From Methylacidiphilaceae bacterium UBA1321 (GTDB lineage Bacteria; Verrucomicrobiota; Verrucomicrobiia; Methylacidiphilales; UBA1321): a stretch of 5,727 nt of DNA. Shown in pieces: positions 1 through 5,727 of the stretch. The DNA lies in assembly GCA_002306945.1 (NCBI GenBank), contig DBTH01000225.1, forward strand, positions 1-5,727, written 5' to 3'. Below the pieces are notes generated by a model. It was not told where the DNA came from, ran no database searches, and saw nothing but the letters and a program-made list of their open reading frames with translations. A program made the position numbers and the translations under genes. How positions within the stretch are numbered: position 1 is the stretch's first letter; every line of letters begins with the position of its first letter.

Positions 1-1499
1 TCGATCTTGCCGTCGTTGAACAGGTCTCCAGAAGCTGAGCCGCGGGCTGCGATGACCTCGGCCAATCCCGTGCCTTTCAGTGGTGGAACGTATTCGAACT
101 TACGGGACTTGGGTCCATTCGGTACGTTATGAAATAGAAGCGGACGTTGAGCCCAGGACGTGCCCCACTTGTATTGGTCCACCTCTGGGTAGACGTGTCC
201 GTTCACTTCATACAGATCGAGCCAGCCATCGTTGTCGTAGTCGATGAATCCATCTCCCCAGCCGACGAATGGAATCGTTGGCTGCGCAAGACCGGATTCA
301 TAGCTAACGTCGGTAAAGCTCACGTCTCCGTCGTTGTGATACAAGACTTTGTAATCATCCCCAAAGTCCGTCACATAAAAATCGATAAGCCCGTTGTTTT
401 CGTAGTCACCCGCGGCGATTCCCATTGCCGCAATCTCGCGCCCATCTTTATTCAGCGCAAAACCTGAAATGTACCCTTGATCCTCGAAAATGCCGGCGCC
501 CTTATTCAAATAGAGAAAGCCTGGCTCGGAATCGTTGCCCACTACAAGATCGGGCTTGCTATCGCCATTGATGTCTACAAATATTGCTGCAAATCCGTAG
601 TATTTGCTCTTGTCTTCAACACCAGCCTTAACTGTTGTCTCTGTGAATGTCCCATCGCCATTGTTTCGAAAAAGGTGATCGGCTTCGCCTGGCAGTCCTC
701 GAGGGCCGCAATTCACCCCAACGCCGCGATAGAGACATGCCGAATTTGACTCATCCTTCGAGAGCGCATCGACTAGCGCCTGATCGTAATGTACATAGCC
801 GGATACGTAGAGATCGAGCAGGCCATCTCCGTCGTAATCTCCCCATGCTGATCCCGGAGTCCAGTTATCGACTGCAACGCCGGCCTTTTCTGCGACATCC
901 GTGAACGTGCCATCGTGATTATTGTGATAGAGTCTGTTCTTGCCGAAGTTGCCTACATAGATATCGGCCCAACCATCGTTGTCATAATCGGCTACCGAAC
1001 ACCCGTAACCCCAGCGGTCGTTGTTGACGCCCGCCTTGTCAGCCACATTCGTAAATGTTCCGTCGTGATTATTGCGAAACAGCGCGGCATGGGGAGGCTC
1101 TTCCTTGCCATCAAGCGCGTTAAAAGTCGATCCATTTACAAGATAGATATCGAGCCATCCGTCATTATCGAAGTCGACGAGGCAGACTCCCGATCCGTTG
1201 GTCTCTACAATATATTTTTTCTGCGGTGTTCCCATCTTGTGGACCCATCCGGACAAGCCTGCTTGTACGGTGATGTCCTTGAAGACCATCTCACCAGAAT
1301 CAACAAAGCCGCCTGCCGTGATCGGCCGCTTTTGAGCATCGTAAACTGGCGCCGCTACTGCGCCTGAAGCGATCCCCCCCATGCCGTTCCGTTGTGGCGG
1401 TTGTGTCTGGCAGACTGCGCTGACATACGCAACCGCAATCAGCATTGCTGGAAAGCGACGAGAGAGAAACAGAGCACTTCTCCTATCCGATAAGGACAC
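1..1499 (-). CDS. Secreted FG-GAP/VCBS-repeat protein, CRTAC1 (ASPIC/UnbV) type, 3' end cut by window
   Basis: One frame stays open on the minus strand from a stop at 1521-1523 to the window edge, giving 499 codons from the GTG at 1497-1499. Seven aspartate-rich loops occur at about residues 109 (DFDNDGWLD), 171 (DYDNDGWAD), 221 (DYDGDGLLD), 309 (DINGDSKPD), 365 (DYENNGLID), 420 (DYDNDGWLD) and 492 (DLFNDGKI). Several are followed by an F/L-RNN-DGTFT strand. This is the FG-GAP/VCBS pattern of integrin-like beta-propellers, whose DxDxDG loops usually bind calcium. Residues 253-270 carry the paired-cysteine motif CLYRGVGVNCGPRGLP, which I recall from CRTAC1-family proteins. The N-terminus is basic (SRRFPAM) followed by a hydrophobic stretch (MLIAVAYVSAV), so export is likely. 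The ASPIC/UnbV domain expected near the C-terminus would lie beyond the window. The start is uncertain: GTG 1499 has no Shine-Dalgarno, and CTG 1472 or ATG 1445 are alternatives. The ligand or catalytic role is unknown. A strong terminator separates it from the upstream receptor gene. Confidence 0.92.
   Translation of the reverse strand, partial: MSLSDRRSALFLSRRFPAMLIAVAYVSAVCQTQPPQRNGMGGIASGAVAAPVYDAQKRPITAGGFVDSGEMVFKDITVQAGLSGWVHKMGTPQKKYIVETNGSGVCLVDFDNDGWLDIYLVNGSTFNALDGKEEPPHAALFRNNHDGTFTNVADKAGVNNDRWGYGCSVADYDNDGWADIYVGNFGKNRLYHNNHDGTFTDVAEKAGVAVDNWTPGSAWGDYDGDGLLDLYVSGYVHYDQALVDALSKDESNSACLYRGVGVNCGPRGLPGEADHLFRNNGDGTFTETTVKAGVEDKSKYYGFAAIFVDINGDSKPDLVVGNDSEPGFLYLNKGAGIFEDQGYISGFALNKDGREIAAMGIAAGDYENNGLIDFYVTDFGDDYKVLYHNDGDVSFTDVSYESGLAQPTIPFVGWGDGFIDYDNDGWLDLYEVNGHVYPEVDQYKWGTSWAQRPLLFHNVPNGPKSRKFEYVPPLKGTGLAEVIAARGSASGDLFNDGKI
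1470..1484 (-). promoter_or_regulatory. Candidate ribosome binding site bearing on the start of the repeat protein
   Basis: The minus strand reads AGGAGA at 1484-1479, followed after six bases by an in-frame CTG at 1472-1470. The annotated GTG at 1499 lies upstream of this site and has no purine-rich element before it. Starting at CTG would leave a compact signal peptide with an early arginine pair. Non-ATG CTG starts are rare, so the site could be chance. A TAGAAT hexamer at 1523-1518 could act as a -10 element, giving a leader of about 40 nt to the CTG, but I see no good -35 partner. Confidence 0.35.
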
Positions 1500-1620
1500 T
1501 AAAGGAACTGTGACGATATTCTAGAGCAAATTTGGAAATTGCGTAGACCGAATGGCTGTCGCTCAACAGCTAAAGCCCGTCGTTTTATGAGCGCTTTTAC
1601 GCCAAATGCCAAAATGCTCC

Positions 1621-1693
1621 AAACAAAATAATACGAGAGAGAAGGCGAGAGGGGCGTCGGTTCGAACCGATGTTCCCCTTTCCGCCTTCTCTC
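1621..1693 (-). terminator. Rho-independent-type terminator after the receptor gene
   Basis: The arms GAGAGAAGGCG (1637-1647) and CGCCTTCTCTC (1683-1693) are perfect 11-bp complements. Inside them GGGG pairs with CCCC, and the centre is the perfect palindrome TCGGTTCGAACCGA (1657-1670). Small asymmetric bulges separate these three blocks. On the minus strand the stem begins 17 nt after the receptor stop codon and is followed by GTATTATTTTGTTT, a T-rich tail. Position, stem strength and tail fit an intrinsic terminator for the receptor transcript. The plus-strand side lacks a comparable T-run directly after the stem, so it looks directional. Confidence 0.75.
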
Positions 1694-1709
1694 CCGGAGT
1701 TGTTACAAA

Positions 1710-4700
1710 TTAGAAGCTGGCACGTAAGCGTAGTTGCAGATACCGTGCAGGCAGTTGACTGGTGGAATGTCCAAATAGCGTGCTTGACATATCTGAAGTC
1801 ACGCCGTTGAGGTTCGTGCGATTGAAGAGGTTGACAACATCTCCTTTTGCTTCGATCTTCATCTTTTCACCGAAGAACCATGGAGTGTTGAAGGATTTGC
1901 CGAAAGTGAAATTCAAGTTGTTATAGCCCGGCCGGTCGTAGGTGTTACGTCCGAGAGAGCCTTCATGGCCAAGCGTTGGAGTTGGGAAGTCTTTTTTCGC
2001 GAAAAGGCCACCCAGGTAGTCCGCTTTCTTCTTTCCAGAGAGATGTGCGCCGAACGAAGGCACGTTTGGAACGTCCCAAGCGTAACCATCCGCGTTGTAA
2101 TCTCCGCCCTCATTCCCGGTCACGTTCCCGGCCGAATCGAATGTTGGGCTGAATGCGCTAGAGGTGTACACAGTGAATGGCAAACCAGTCTGCAGGACCC
2201 AGACCCCGCCGAATTGCCATCCGCCGAGGACGTTTCGGACCACGACGCTCGCATAGTTGTTTGGAACCGTCCATGTGCCGGTAGCTGAGAATTGCTGACG
2301 GATGTCGAAGTCGGACCTTCCACGCTGCGCACCAAGATTAAAGGACTGAATCACGGGAGTTGTCGATGTGATTGCCCCTCCGCTCAATGAGCCAGACGAA
2401 CTGAATGTATCCAGACTCTTGCCATAAGTGTAGATACCTGACAGAGCGAGGCCGTGTGTTGGACGGCGCGTTACTGATAACGAACCGTAATGTCCGATTG
2501 AATTTGCGTCTGTCGATCCATAACTGATGGTTCCGAAGTTCGGGTTGAGTCCTACTGAAGATCCTTTGTTCACAATCAGGTCCCCAGCGAAGCGGTTGAT
2601 ATTTGCATTATTCAATACGGGCAGATGATGAGCCGCCGAGGCAGAGTAGTTAACCTCAACGATCAAGTTATTCGTCACTTGTCGTTGGAGGCTGAGAGTC
2701 CAATTGTAGACTTGGGCCATCGTGGCTTTTGGATCATTTCCGTTGATGGCGGTCTTACTCAGGACCCCGTTCAGCAAAATTCCACCGTTGGCATTTGTCG
2801 TTACATTGGAGGTGTCGACGACCGGGCAATCGATGAAGAACCCCGACGGAGCTTCACAGAACTGGAAGACAGGGGTCTGCCCTTGCTGCACGTTCAGCGA
2901 TGGAGTAAAGATCAACGGCGGATTTCCGGTTTGTGCGGTCATTTGGATGAACGGAGGCTGATCCATAAACATTCCGACGCCGCCGCGGAGAGATGTTTTG
3001 CCGTCGCCTAATACGTCCCATGCAAATCCAACCCTGGGCGTAATGAAGCGCGGGTTGTGATCTACGAAATAGTCGTGAGCTGTGTAAGCAACGGCGCCAT
3101 TCGCGATTTTCTCGTTAATGTTCGCACCATCACCCAGAGTAAAGTTGGTTAGCTTCGGGCTCTTGATCGAAAACAGGTTTGCGATGTTGTCATACCGAAC
3201 CCCTAGATTCAATGTGAGCCTGGGAGTAATTTTCCAGTCATCCTGTGCAAACAATCCGGTATAGAAAGCCGAACGGACATACTCGTAATGGGCGATTTTA
3301 TGCGTGCCCAGATCAACAGGGGATCCTGTCTCCGAGAAGGGTAATCCCTGAACGAAATCGAGGATGCTGCTGAAACTGTAGCTTGGACGCGCGCCAGCGC
3401 CGGTTTGCTGCAGGTCAGCCTCTCGAACCTGGTCCTGCTCCAATCCAAACCTCAGCGTATGGTTGTGGATCGTGTCCGTCAGGACGTCACGCCAGCCAAC
3501 TGTGGTTTGGGTAAAGTTGCCGGGACCCCAATTCGAGAAACCGGTCATTCCAGTCACACCGACAAAGGGAATAACGAAGGAAGGTCTTCCGCCGTTCTGC
3601 CCATAAGGCCGAATCATGTTTGCGCCCGCCTCGTTAAGCAGGTGCGGCGAGAAAGTGTGGGTCCAATCGACGTTAACAAAATCCGAGCTGTTGAATTGAT
3701 CGAGATCCAGTCCCGGCCGCCCAGTGGTGCCAATGGACGTATTCGTCATCCGCATTCCATCAACATAGAAGCGATCGCTCGCGCCCAGGTAATAGTCACC
3801 GCGGACGTTCCATTGATAGCCGTTCTTGGGAACGGTGTAATTGATGTTGGTTGTACCCAACGCATTCAAGGTTGAGGGGATTCCACTCGGAGCCGCATAG
3901 TAGCTCCCGGTAATATCACCAACTGTGGTGAAATTGCTGGTCGGATATGTCTGAGGCGGAGCCAGCAAAAAAGCTTGCGTTCCCAGGCTATTGGGAAGGT
4001 TGGTTTTGGCCCAGGTAACGAAATCCTGAGTTTCCATAGTCGTTTGATAAGAGTTGGCCGCGCTTGAGCGAAGCACATCGATGGCGCCAAACCAGAACAA
4101 CTTGTTCTTGATCGCCGGGCCGCCCAATACAAAGCTGTACTCATTTCGCTGCGATGATTGAAGGGTATCTTGGAAATGAGTCCGTCCGTGCAGGACGTCG
4201 TTGGTGAAATAGTAATCAAACGCGCCATGCAGATCGTTTGTACCCGATTTAGTGAAGACATCGATCGTAGCGCCGGCATTTCTGCCCTTTCCGGCGTCGA
4301 AGGTATTTGCCTCAACCTTCATTGATTCCACGATCTCTGGGTTCGGGGATATTGAGGTGCCACCACCTCTTGACGGAGTATCGGTGTATGCGCCGTCGAT
4401 CATGAAGCCGTTCATTTCCTGACGAAGCCCGGCGGCGTTCACGTTGACTGCGTACTCGTTTGTATAGTTATCCGTGGATGTCACGGCGTTTCCAGTGACT
4501 CCCGGCGTCAATGCAGCTAAACCATAGACGTTCTGGCCGATGAGCGGCGTGGTTGCAAGCGTGGTTTCCGATATCACAGCACCTGTTGTTGGCGTGGCAA
4601 GATCGAGAGCAATATCCGCAGCCGAAACGGTAATGCTTGTGGAAACCGTGCCTACTTCAAGGACAGGGGCAAGAGTTCTGGTCTGACTAACCTGAAGAAC

Positions 4701-4991
4701 AAAATGCGGATCTTGCCATGTCTTGAATCCGTCCATCTGAATTTGGATTGAGTACGTCGAGGCTGCGATGCTGTCGATACGGAAGTATCCAGCGTCATTC
4801 GTCATTGCGGTCTTCGCCACACCCAAGCTTGTATCAGTGATAACAACCTTGGCGCCTGGAATGGCCGCTCCTCCCGAATCCTTCACCGTTCCCTCAATGC
4901 CGCTCAAAAATTGAGCGTGGATGAGTTGTCCGGAGAGAAGGACGATGAGTGCGACAAAGGCAATCCTCGCCACATTTCTAAGTCTGGTCAT
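1710..4991 (-). CDS. TonB-dependent-receptor-like outer-membrane protein with N-terminal carboxypeptidase-regulatory-like domain (Oar type)
   Basis: Complete gene of 1093 residues, ATG start with AGGAGA four bases upstream and TAA stop. Residues 1-26 form a signal peptide: basic n-region, hydrophobic core AFVALIVLL, then IHA before Q27. Residues ~30-112 form a carboxypeptidase-regulatory-like (Ig/transthyretin-like) domain, with GIEGTVKDSGGAAIPGAKV and later AGYFRIDSI...YSIQIQMDGFK. Residues ~135-255 match a TonB plug: TTPLIGQNVYGLAALTPGV, MIDGAYTDTP, then EIVESMKVEANTFDAGKGRNAG and FTKSGTNDLHG. The rest is a beta-barrel rich in aromatic strands, for example NKLFWFGAID (~296), LFAQDDWKITPRLTLNLGVRYD (~580-601, C-terminal barrel signature) and RVGFAWDVLGDGKTSLRGGV. 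It ends in Phe, as many outer-membrane barrels do. The length fits the large Acidobacteriota Oar-like family. No clear TonB box is visible after the signal peptide. The substrate is unknown; sugars, peptides or metal chelates are all possible. C712 and C722 are the only cysteines. Identity at family level is near certain. Confidence 0.97.
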   Translation of the reverse strand: MTRLRNVARIAFVALIVLLSGQLIHAQFLSGIEGTVKDSGGAAIPGAKVVITDTSLGVAKTAMTNDAGYFRIDSIAASTYSIQIQMDGFKTWQDPHFVLQVSQTRTLAPVLEVGTVSTSITVSAADIALDLATPTTGAVISETTLATTPLIGQNVYGLAALTPGVTGNAVTSTDNYTNEYAVNVNAAGLRQEMNGFMIDGAYTDTPSRGGGTSISPNPEIVESMKVEANTFDAGKGRNAGATIDVFTKSGTNDLHGAFDYYFTNDVLHGRTHFQDTLQSSQRNEYSFVLGGPAIKNKLFWFGAIDVLRSSAANSYQTTMETQDFVTWAKTNLPNSLGTQAFLLAPPQTYPTSNFTTVGDITGSYYAAPSGIPSTLNALGTTNINYTVPKNGYQWNVRGDYYLGASDRFYVDGMRMTNTSIGTTGRPGLDLDQFNSSDFVNVDWTHTFSPHLLNEAGANMIRPYGQNGGRPSFVIPFVGVTGMTGFSNWGPGNFTQTTVGWRDVLTDTIHNHTLRFGLEQDQVREADLQQTGAGARPSYSFSSILDFVQGLPFSETGSPVDLGTHKIAHYEYVRSAFYTGLFAQDDWKITPRLTLNLGVRYDNIANLFSIKSPKLTNFTLGDGANINEKIANGAVAYTAHDYFVDHNPRFITPRVGFAWDVLGDGKTSLRGGVGMFMDQPPFIQMTAQTGNPPLIFTPSLNVQQGQTPVFQFCEAPSGFFIDCPVVDTSNVTTNANGGILLNGVLSKTAINGNDPKATMAQVYNWTLSLQRQVTNNLIVEVNYSASAAHHLPVLNNANINRFAGDLIVNKGSSVGLNPNFGTISYGSTDANSIGHYGSLSVTRRPTHGLALSGIYTYGKSLDTFSSSGSLSGGAITSTTPVIQSFNLGAQRGRSDFDIRQQFSATGTWTVPNNYASVVVRNVLGGWQFGGVWVLQTGLPFTVYTSSAFSPTFDSAGNVTGNEGGDYNADGYAWDVPNVPSFGAHLSGKKKADYLGGLFAKKDFPTPTLGHEGSLGRNTYDRPGYNNLNFTFGKSFNTPWFFGEKMKIEAKGDVVNLFNRTNLNGVTSDMSSTLFGHSTSQLPARYLQLRLRASF

Positions 4992-4995
4992 AACG

Positions 4996-5001
4996 TCTCC
5001 T
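4996..5001 (-). promoter_or_regulatory. Ribosome binding site of the receptor gene
   Basis: The minus strand reads AGGAGA, then CGTT, then ATG. The four-base gap is slightly short but functional, and the site supports the ATG at 4991 as the true start. This fits the signal peptide beginning directly at that methionine. Confidence 0.85.
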
Positions 5002-5008
5002 AGTGGAT

Positions 5009-5022
5009 CCCGTACAGACGGG
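5009..5022 (-). repeat. Small hairpin just before the ribosome binding site
   Basis: CCCGT and ACGGG form a perfect 5-bp stem around a 4-base loop. It sits eight bases upstream of the receptor's AGGAGA. It could affect ribosome access, or simply leave the site exposed; a stem this short can also arise by chance. Confidence 0.5.
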
Positions 5023-5072
5023 CAGTTGTCCGCCTATTCCGGATGGTTCGTTTCGCCCCACTCCCGGTTTCT

Positions 5073-5100
5073 GCGTTTACCCTCGGGTAAACGCTTACCC
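5073..5100. repeat. Overlapping inverted repeats of GGGTAA
   Basis: GCGTTTACCC (5073-5082) and GGGTAAACGC (5085-5094) are perfect 10-bp inverted copies separated by two bases. The right copy can also pair with TTACCC (5095-5100) through a second perfect 6-bp arm with an ACGC loop. The result is three alternating half-sites in 28 bases. As DNA this could be an operator for a dimeric regulator. As RNA it gives two competing hairpins, 9 bp with a tetraloop versus 6 bp. Confidence 0.8.
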
Positions 5101-5115
5101 TGGTGAAGCTTTTGT

Positions 5116-5144
5116 ATGCCCTGCGGTTCTTTACCGCCGGGCAT
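5116..5144. repeat. Long near-perfect hairpin in the leader
   Basis: ATGCCC-T-GCGGT pairs with ACCGC-C-GGGCAT: eleven base pairs with one T/C mismatch around a 5-base loop. It is GC-rich and should fold stably in the minus-strand transcript. The minus-strand bases after it (ACAAAAGC) are not T-rich, so it is not an intrinsic terminator for the receptor transcript. Confidence 0.75.
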
Positions 5145-5167
5145 TTTGGGGGTTTTGGTTGTATTTA

Positions 5168-5213
5168 CCGCTCTTTCAAACTTGAGCGGCCTTCCCCGCT
5201 TGATTTGGCCGCT
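5168..5213 (-). repeat. Mutually exclusive stem arms
   Basis: The central GAGCGGCC (5184-5191) can pair with CCGCTC (5168-5173) or with GGCCGCT (5207-5213), but not with both. The first stem is 6 bp with a 10-base loop, the second 7 bp with a 15-base loop. A further 6-bp pair, TTCCGG (5217-5222) with CCGGAA (5253-5258), flanks it. Shared arms of this kind are typical of switching leaders, but no ligand or leader peptide is evident. Confidence 0.5.
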
Positions 5214-5244
5214 AAATTCCGGCCTGTCCTGATCCACACGAAAC

Positions 5245-5272
5245 GATATAGACCGGAAATAGGCAATGCCAA
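5245..5272 (-). promoter_or_regulatory. Candidate sigma70-type promoter for the receptor gene
   Basis: On the minus strand TTGGCA (5272-5267) is followed after 16 bases by TATATC (5250-5245). Each hexamer matches four of the six consensus bases (TTGACA, TATAAT), and the spacing is within the normal range. Transcription would start near 5238, giving a leader of about 247 nt. This is the best match I found by eye between the two genes, not an exhaustive scan. Confidence 0.4.
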
Positions 5273-5274
5273 GT

Positions 5275-5295
5275 AATTTACGGTGCAATTTACGG
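5275..5295. repeat. 9-bp tandem direct repeat upstream of the candidate promoter
   Basis: AATTTACGG occurs at 5275-5283 and again at 5287-5295, separated by TGC, giving a 12-bp period. On the minus strand the pair lies immediately upstream of the candidate -35 element, where activators usually bind. The position suggests a regulator binding site, but no regulator is encoded in the window. Confidence 0.55.
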
Positions 5296-5523
5296 AATCA
5301 TGCGAAGCTGAAGCTCATATGCAACTTATTTATCAACAAGCACTTAAGGCAGTACATAAACGGCGCAACCGACTCCATCGTCCGATGCGCATTTGAGGAC
5401 ACTGCTTGAAGGAGCACGCCGCTTGAATGGCGGCATGAAGAGAGATGGCTACAATTTCTACGAGCAAAAAATGACAAAATCGCCCGAGGTGCGTGTCTCC
5501 CCCCAGAGCATCGCTCTCCGGTG
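5296..5523. other. Non-coding gap between the upstream gene and the receptor promoter region
   Basis: I see no convincing gene here on either strand. The minus-strand frame across it has an improbable composition, and a plus-strand 25-codon frame at 5319-5396 lacks a good ribosome site. Small inverted repeats are present: AGAGC/GCTCT at 5505-5517, just after the upstream stop codon, and GCCGC/GCGGC at 5418-5434. On the minus strand T-runs at about 5466-5480 follow the first hairpin by roughly 25 bases, so it could be a weak terminator for the upstream gene. Confidence 0.5.
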
Positions 5524-5727
5524 CTACCAGAAATTTGAGGCGACGACATGGGGTGGTCCGGACACTCCGTCAGTGACATCGGTCCTGAGCACCAATTCCA
5601 AACTCATCGACTTCCAGTTCTTTGGGGCACTCTTGAGGAAGTCTCCGAGGTCGTCTTCGCTTGATATGAATTCGACCGCTGCTTCGGTGCCGCGGCTGGT
5701 GAGTGCCGCGACCATCACCGTGAACTG
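5524..5727 (-). CDS. Unrecognised protein, C-terminal 67 residues only
   Basis: The minus-strand frame is open from the window end to a TAG at 5526-5524 and begins upstream of the window. The visible part reads QFTVMVAALTSRGTEAAVEF, then an acidic segment with DLGDFLKSAPKNW, then LELVLRTDVTDGVSGPP and a terminal HVVASNFW. The pattern of hydrophobic strands and a short helix, with Gly-Pro-Pro near an aromatic end, looks like a real protein fold rather than a shadow frame, and no longer frame competes with it. It has a resemblance to C-terminal segments of uncharacterised Acidobacteriota proteins I have seen, but I cannot name a family. A GTG/ATG pair at 5718-5713 could serve as a start, but no Shine-Dalgarno is visible within the nine bases left, and the frame continues upstream. 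Confidence 0.65.
   Translation of the reverse strand, partial: QFTVMVAALTSRGTEAAVEFISSEDDLGDFLKSAPKNWKSMSLELVLRTDVTDGVSGPPHVVASNFW

Larger units (their letters stand above)
5002..5240 (-). promoter_or_regulatory. Structured 5' leader of the receptor gene
   Basis: About 240 non-coding bases separate the candidate promoter from the ribosome binding site. In transcription order they carry inverted repeats at 5213-5185, 5189-5168, 5144-5116, 5100-5073 and 5022-5009. The last hairpin ends eight bases before the Shine-Dalgarno. A TTG-initiated 84-codon frame overlaps the leader, but it is very basic and low in hydrophobic residues and I do not believe it is a gene. I do not recognise a known riboswitch class: no cobalamin-box or GEMM-type core is visible. 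The role is inferred only from position and structure. Confidence 0.45.

Noticed and set aside
147..1367. Plus-strand frames of 85-150 codons opposite the repeat protein
   Set aside because: They are antisense shadows: their repeated I/V-rich segments are reverse complements of the aspartate-rich loops in the minus-strand gene.
1635..1695. Possible tRNA: GGTTCGAACC resembles a T-arm
   Set aside because: The motif is the tip of one long continuous hairpin. There is no acceptor, D-arm or anticodon-arm arrangement and no CCA end.
1913..4315. Several 66-156 codon frames on both strands inside the receptor gene
   Set aside because: The 1093-residue receptor frame with full domain structure accounts for this region, and the others show no domain or signal.
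5002..5240. Cobalamin riboswitch upstream of the receptor
   Set aside because: The conserved cobalamin-box and core sequences are not visible, so only an unclassified structured leader can be supported.
5034..5288. 84-codon minus-strand frame across the receptor leader
   Set aside because: It starts with TTG without a ribosome site, has a very basic, low-hydrophobicity composition, and overlaps the inverted repeats that explain this stretch better.
5319..5396. 25-residue basic plus-strand frame (MQLIYQQALKAV...)
   Set aside because: No good Shine-Dalgarno, no neighbour on that strand, and a length easily reached by chance.
5298..5579. 93-codon minus-strand frame
   Set aside because: It is rich in Ser, Cys, His and Arg with no fold-like pattern, and it overlaps the more credible C-terminal frame at 5524-5727 in another phase.

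Overview
The window looks like a piece of an Acidobacteriota (Terriglobia-like) chromosome. This is inferred from gene content: a ~1,090-residue outer-membrane receptor with an N-terminal carboxypeptidase-regulatory-like domain, an adjacent secreted FG-GAP/VCBS-repeat protein of the CRTAC1 (ASPIC/UnbV) type, and a moderate G+C content. No marker gene is present to confirm the taxon. All supported genes lie on the minus strand, so the biological reading order runs from high to low coordinates.

Layout in transcription order: (1) 5727-5524, the last 67 codons of an unrecognised protein cut by the window edge. (2) 5523-5296, a non-coding gap with small hairpins and T-runs but no convincing gene. 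(3) 5295-4992, the upstream region of the receptor gene. It holds a 9-bp tandem direct repeat, a plausible sigma70-type promoter, then a ~240-nt leader packed with inverted repeats, some of them mutually exclusive, ending in a good Shine-Dalgarno. (4) 4991-1710, a complete TonB-dependent-receptor-like outer-membrane protein of the Oar/carboxypeptidase-regulatory type. (5) 1693-1621, a long imperfect hairpin followed by a T-rich tail, a strong candidate terminator. (6) 1620-1500, a short spacer with a possible -10 element. (7) 1499-1, a secreted multi-repeat beta-propeller-like protein, cut at its C-terminal side by the window start.

The two large genes are co-directional but separated by the terminator, so they are probably separate transcription units even if they work in the same compartment. 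The receptor should sit in the outer membrane and import or bind an unknown ligand. The repeat protein should be exported and may bind calcium through DxDxDG loops. Nothing in the window identifies the ligand. I see no CRISPR array, tRNA, rRNA, transposase or phage gene. The least-explained part is the structured leader and repeat region at 5002-5295. The two genes themselves are typical family members.
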